8,786 bases of DNA from Oscillospiraceae bacterium. GTDB lineage: Bacteria > Bacillota > Clostridia > Oscillospirales > Ruminococcaceae. The notes beneath the pieces were generated by a model. It was not told the origin of the DNA. It did no database searches and saw only the letters and a program-made list of their open reading frames with translations. A program made the position numbers and the translations under genes. The stretch is taken from the NCBI GenBank assembly GCA_019416775.1, contig DXWR01000327.1, forward strand, positions 1 to 8,786, given 5' to 3'. Below, in pieces: positions 5,820 through 8,786 of this stretch (its first letter is position 1; every line of letters begins with the position of its first letter).

Positions 5820-7064
5820 ATGGACCGGGTCATTTTGCACTGTGACTGCGACTGTTTCTATGCGTCGGTGGAGATGCTGTATCATCCGGAATACCGGCAT
5901 CGTCCCATGGCGGTGGGGGGAGATCCTACCCGGCGGCATGGGATTGTTCTGGCGAAAAATCAGGCGGCTAAAATGCAGGGAGTGAAAACCGGGGAAGCCT
6001 TGTGGCAGGCTCAGCAGAAATGTCCGGATATTGTTTTCCTGCCCCCTCGATTTTCCCTTTACCAGCAGCATTCCGCCGCCGTGCGGGAGATTTTTGGCCG
6101 GTATACCGATCAGATTGAAGCATTTGGTTTGGATGAATGCTGGTTGGATGTGACGGGATCTCAGCGGTTGTTTGGAGATGGGGCATCCATCGCCCGACAG
6201 ATTCAAAAACAGGTGTGGCAGGAGCTGGGAATTACTCTGTCGGTAGGGGTAAGCTTCAATAAGATCATCTCCAAGTTGGGCTCTGATTACTGCAAACCCA
6301 ACGGCATTACTCTGCTGTCTCGGGAGGCGCTTCCTAAATTGGTGTGGCCTTTGCCGGTGGAGCGGTTATTGATGGTAGGTCCGGCCACCACTGCGCTGTT
6401 GAAACGGAAAGGCATCACCACCATCGGCCAGCTGGCCAATGCCAATCCTGCTGCACTAAAAAACTGGATGGGAAAGCGGGGGGAGCTGCTTCACGCCTAT
6501 GCCAATGGCTGGGACAACAGCCCAGTGGCTCGGTTTGATGAACTGCAGCTGGTAAAGTCCATCGGCAACAGCACCACCACCTGTCGGGATCTTACCAACC
6601 GGGAAGAAATCAGCCAGGTGTTTTTGTTGTTGGCGGATAGCGTCGCCCGGCGGCTGCGGAAGCAGGGCTTGGAGGCAAAACAGATCTGCATTTCTCTTCG
6701 GGATACCGATCTTCACACCATTACCCATCAAATGCCGCTGCAGCAGCCTACCTGTCTTTCCGGAGAGCTGCATCGAGGGGCGTTGGAACTTTTCGATCAG
6801 GTGAAGCAGGAGCCCTACGCCTACCGCAGCATCGGGATCACAGCCCAACACCTGTGTCATCAAGGAGAACCGGGGCAACTGCTTTTGGGAGAGGATCCCC
6901 TTCGGCGGAAAAAGCAAAAAGCGCTGGAAACAGCGGTGGACGATCTGCGCCGCCGGTTTGGCAGTCAACTGGTACGGTGGGGCGGACTGCTCACCGACCT
7001 GTCTCTCACCGGGGGGAATCCCAGCGAGGAACACGTGATCCATCCCGCTGCTTTTCGTCCTTAA
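5820..7064 (+). CDS. dinB: Y-family DNA polymerase IV (translesion synthesis)
   Basis: Error-prone polymerase that copies past damaged template bases. The 414 residues carry the UmuC/ImpB-type palm and fingers, a helix-hairpin-helix region (about 184-210, RLLMVGPATTALLKRKGI) and the little-finger domain (about 240-350). Catalytic metal ligands are Asp9 (in HCDCDCFYASVE) and Asp105-Glu106 (FGLDECWLDVT). Tyr14 occupies the steric-gate position that excludes ribonucleotides (Phe13 in E. coli Pol IV). SVGVSFNKIISKLGSD (141-156) and KPNG (159-162) are classic DinB blocks. The usual QLSLF-like beta-clamp peptide in Clostridia appears as QLLLG (353-357), missing the terminal Phe. The tail EEHVIHPAAF is family-typical. 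ATG 5820 follows GAGGAGGT (5806-5813) by 6 nt. It is the first gene of an SOS unit with a LexA box over its promoter. Codon use is less biased than in the str genes, as expected for low expression. Confidence 0.95.
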   Translation: MDRVILHCDCDCFYASVEMLYHPEYRHRPMAVGGDPTRRHGIVLAKNQAAKMQGVKTGEALWQAQQKCPDIVFLPPRFSLYQQHSAAVREIFGRYTDQIEAFGLDECWLDVTGSQRLFGDGASIARQIQKQVWQELGITLSVGVSFNKIISKLGSDYCKPNGITLLSREALPKLVWPLPVERLLMVGPATTALLKRKGITTIGQLANANPAALKNWMGKRGELLHAYANGWDNSPVARFDELQLVKSIGNSTTTCRDLTNREEISQVFLLLADSVARRLRKQGLEAKQICISLRDTDLHTITHQMPLQQPTCLSGELHRGALELFDQVKQEPYAYRSIGITAQHLCHQGEPGQLLLGEDPLRRKKQKALETAVDDLRRRFGSQLVRWGGLLTDLSLTGGNPSEEHVIHPAAFRP

Positions 7065-7079
7065 TAGGAGGGAATTTCG

Positions 7080-7328
7080 ATGCGAAAAAAGACCTATGTT
7101 ACGGTGCTGGGCCGTTGGTCGGAGGAGGGCGCCATCACTCCGCTGTTGATTTTTTGGAAGGACGGACAACGGTTCCCGGTGGACAAAGTGTTGGACTGCC
7201 GTCCCATGGCTTCTACCAGGGCAGGGGGGTACGGACTGCGATACACCTGCCGTATTGGGAAGCAGCTTACCTTTCTCTATTATCAACCGGAAGACAGCAG
7301 GTGGTTTGTGGAAGAAAAGGAAGCCTGA
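7080..7328 (+). CDS. Small conserved-type protein downstream of dinB, function unknown
   Basis: An 82-residue soluble protein starting 15 nt after dinB, with its own AGGAGGG site (7066-7072), so almost certainly co-transcribed from the LexA-controlled promoter. There is no signal peptide or membrane segment. The sequence alternates hydrophobic and polar residues in short runs (YVTVLGRW, ITPLLIFWKDGQRF, GLRYTCRI, QLTFLYYQP, SRWFVEE), suggesting a small mostly-beta fold. Notable features are the ITPL-x3-W-x-DG-x-x-F/Y-x-V/I-D-x-VLD run (19-39), MASTRAGGYGLRYTCRI (43-59), a Trp-Phe-Val-Glu end (75-78) and two cysteines (40, 57). From memory, proteins of this pattern occur next to dinB in other Clostridia, but I know no assigned function. 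It is not YolD, the small partner of UvrX-type polymerases in Bacillus, whose motifs are absent. A role with DinB is inferred only from position. Confidence 0.85.
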   Translation: MRKKTYVTVLGRWSEEGAITPLLIFWKDGQRFPVDKVLDCRPMASTRAGGYGLRYTCRIGKQLTFLYYQPEDSRWFVEEKEA

Positions 7329-7351
7329 CCGGCAACATTACCAAAAATTTC

Positions 7352-7379
7352 TTGCAAGTTGAAAAAATTCTGATATAAT
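7352..7379 (+). promoter_or_regulatory. fucO promoter
   Basis: A perfect TATAAT (7374-7379) has the extended element TGA (7371-7373) in front. TTGCAA (7352-7357) is the -35 box at 16-bp spacing. The -35 box lies within the small palindrome CTTGCAAG (7351-7358). Transcription is expected from near 7386, leaving a leader of about 43 nt. Confidence 0.8.
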
Positions 7380-7391
7380 AGGGAGAGACGG

Positions 7392-7404
7392 GGAGCAAAG
7401 CTCC
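7392..7404 (+). promoter_or_regulatory. Hairpin or operator-like dyad in the fucO leader
   Basis: GGAGC (7392-7396) and GCTCC (7400-7404) form a perfect 5-bp dyad around AAA, about 6 nt into the predicted transcript and 10 nt before the AGGAGG site (7415-7420). It could stabilise the mRNA 5' end or be a short operator. No known regulator site (Rex, CcpA, FucR) is recognisable in it. Confidence 0.35.
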
Positions 7405-7428
7405 AAAACAATTCAGGAGGTTACTATC

Positions 7429-8577
7429 ATGGCAAATCGTATTGTGTTAAATGAAACATCTTATCACGGCAAAGGAGCTATTGCAGCCATTGCCGATGAA
7501 GTCAAGGGACGGGGCTTTGCCAAAGCTTTTCTCTGCTCCGATCCGGATCTGCTGAAATTCGGTGTCACCCAGAAGGTCACCGATGTGCTGGACAAAGCGG
7601 GACTGGCCTATGAAATTTATTCCGATATTAAGGCAAACCCCACCATTCAAAATGTACAGACCGGTGTAGCGGCCTATCAAAACAGCGGCGCAGATTACAT
7701 CATTGCTATTGGCGGCGGCTCTTCCATGGACACCGCCAAAGCCATCGGCATTATCATTAACAACCCGGAATTTGCCGATGTCCGCAGTTTGGAAGGCACC
7801 GCTCCCACCAAAAAACCCAGCGTTCCTATTTTGGCGATTCCCACTACCGCCGGCACAGCTGCCGAGGTCACCATTAACTACGTCATTACCGATGTGGAGA
7901 AAAACCGAAAATTCGTCTGCGTAGACACCCACGACATCCCGGTAGTGGCTTTTGTGGACCCGGATATGATGTCTTCTATGCCCAAAGGCCTGACCGCTGC
8001 CACCGGCATGGACGCTTTGACCCACGCCATTGAAGGCTACATCACCAAGGGCGCCTGGGCTATGACCGATATGTTCCATCTGAAAGCCATTGAAATCATC
8101 TCCCAGAATCTCCGGGGCGCAGTGGAAAACACCCCTGAAGGCCGGGAAGGAATGGCTTTGGGCCAGTACATTGCCGGCATGGGATTCTCCAATGTAGGAC
8201 TGGGCATCGTCCACTCTATGGCACATCCTCTGGGTGCTGTGTACGATACTCCCCACGGTGTAGCCAATGCCATTCTACTGCCAACCGTGATGGAGTATAA
8301 CGCTCCTGCCACCGGAGAAAAGTATCGTGATATCGCCAAAGCTATGGGGGTAGAAGGCACCGAAACCATGACCCAGGAAGAGTACCGCAAAGCTGCAGTG
8401 GATGCGGTGCGCCGGCTCAGCCAGGATGTGGGCATTCCCGCCGACCTGAAGGAAATCGTCAAAGAAGAGGACATCCCCTTCCTGGCTCAGTCCGCCTATG
8501 ACGATGCCTGCCGTCCCGGCAATCCGCGGGATACTTCGGTGGAAGAAATTGCTCAGCTTTACCGCAGCTTGATTTGA
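7429..8577 (+). CDS. fucO: Lactaldehyde reductase / 1,2-propanediol oxidoreductase (iron-dependent alcohol dehydrogenase)
   Basis: Group III (iron-activated) alcohol dehydrogenase that reduces L-lactaldehyde to (S)-1,2-propanediol with NADH, removing the lactaldehyde made when fucose or rhamnose is fermented and regenerating NAD+. The 382 residues match E. coli FucO along the whole length, with long identical runs such as VPILAIPTTAGTAAEVTIN (132-150), the segment RKFVCVD (160-166) and NPEFADVRSLEG (112-123). The NAD-binding GGGSSMD is at 95-101. Metal ligands are Asp195, His199, His262 and His276, all present. The start at 7429 follows AGGAGG (7415-7420) and gives the MANR-x-x-LNET beginning of FucO. 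It has its own promoter and a terminator about 55 nt after its stop. No fucose or rhamnose genes are adjacent. Specificity for lactaldehyde rather than other short aldehydes or diols is inferred from overall similarity. Confidence 0.93.
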   Translation: MANRIVLNETSYHGKGAIAAIADEVKGRGFAKAFLCSDPDLLKFGVTQKVTDVLDKAGLAYEIYSDIKANPTIQNVQTGVAAYQNSGADYIIAIGGGSSMDTAKAIGIIINNPEFADVRSLEGTAPTKKPSVPILAIPTTAGTAAEVTINYVITDVEKNRKFVCVDTHDIPVVAFVDPDMMSSMPKGLTAATGMDALTHAIEGYITKGAWAMTDMFHLKAIEIISQNLRGAVENTPEGREGMALGQYIAGMGFSNVGLGIVHSMAHPLGAVYDTPHGVANAILLPTVMEYNAPATGEKYRDIAKAMGVEGTETMTQEEYRKAAVDAVRRLSQDVGIPADLKEIVKEEDIPFLAQSAYDDACRPGNPRDTSVEEIAQLYRSLI

Positions 8578-8632
8578 CGGGGAAAGGTGTTTGCAAAAAA
8601 TAACATCGTCTCTTTTCTTAATTCTATTCAAG

Positions 8633-8661
8633 ACCGGTCTCTGGAAAGGGACCGGTTTTTT
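8633..8661 (+). terminator. Intrinsic terminator after fucO
   Basis: A 9-bp stem (8633-8641 with 8648-8656, one T-G pair) closes the loop TGGAAA and runs into six Ts (8656-8661). It ends the fucO transcript. Confidence 0.93.
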
Positions 8662-8724
8662 CTATGAACAGGGCTTCTTGCTATATTGCCTAAATTTTTA
8701 ATGGAATGCTTATGCAGACTGCCG

Positions 8725-8747
8725 ATTTTATACTTTTTTCATAAAAT
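8725..8747. repeat. AT-rich inverted repeat upstream of the last promoter
   Basis: ATTTTAT (8725-8731) and ATAAAAT (8741-8747) form a 7-bp dyad with a 9-bp spacer, ending 3 bp before the -35 box of the promoter at 8751. It may act as an operator or as an A/T-rich upstream promoter element; being AT-only, it may also be chance. Confidence 0.3.
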
Positions 8748-8750
8748 GAA

Positions 8751-8779
8751 TTGACATTTATTAAGGAAAATGCTAAAAT
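8751..8779 (+). promoter_or_regulatory. Strong promoter reading out of the window
   Basis: Perfect TTGACA (8751-8756), 17-bp spacer and TAAAAT (8774-8779), with TGC (8771-8773) as an extended -10. It directs transcription rightward into a gene that lies beyond base 8786. The stretch from the fucO terminator to here contains no gene. Confidence 0.82.
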
Positions 8780-8786
8780 TAATACA

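Noticed and set aside
6854..7378. A 174-codon + strand frame overlapping the end of dinB and the small gene
   Set aside because: It overlaps both genes out of frame, lacks a ribosome binding site, and its residues are a frame-shifted shadow; the two in-frame genes have proper starts and family-like sequence.

Overview
The window looks like chromosomal DNA from a Gram-positive anaerobe of the class Clostridia, most likely an Oscillospirales/Ruminococcaceae-type gut bacterium. The grounds are a Gram-positive-type S12 protein with the N-terminal insertion, very strong AGGAGG ribosome binding sites on every gene, a Firmicute-type LexA box, and the mid-GC codon use. The family-level placement is inference; no 16S gene is present to settle it. 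All eight genes lie on the + strand.

Region 1 (1-1119): a cytidylate-kinase-like P-loop protein ending at a good intrinsic terminator, then about 400 bp without a convincing gene that leads into the promoter of the ribosomal str operon. Region 2 (1120-5720): the str operon rpsL-rpsG-fusA-tuf (S12, S7, EF-G, EF-Tu). It has a long bulged hairpin between rpsL and rpsG at the place where E. coli S7 represses its own mRNA, a weak hairpin/promoter-like element before fusA, an additional strong promoter directly before tuf, and a strong terminator after tuf. Neither rpoB/rpoC nor the S10 operon flanks it, so in this genome the str operon stands apart from its common Firmicute neighbours.

Region 3 (5721-7328): an SOS-type unit. 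A near-consensus extended -10 promoter overlaps a LexA box (13 of 14 positions of the Bacillus-type consensus) and drives a Y-family polymerase (dinB) plus an 82-residue uncharacterised protein 15 nt downstream. The polymerase has intact catalytic residues but a degraded beta-clamp-binding peptide (QLLLG where QLSLF is usual). Region 4 (7329-8786): fucO, an iron-dependent lactaldehyde/1,2-propanediol oxidoreductase with its own promoter and terminator but no fucose or rhamnose genes beside it. The window ends with a near-perfect promoter aimed at a gene outside it.

Most of the window is conserved housekeeping sequence. The points most worth checking are the rpsL-rpsG RNA structure, the LexA-controlled dinB plus small-protein unit with its altered clamp motif, and the absence of a visible terminator between that unit and fucO. 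I found no mobile element, CRISPR array, tRNA or rRNA, and no clear sign of an undescribed multi-gene system.
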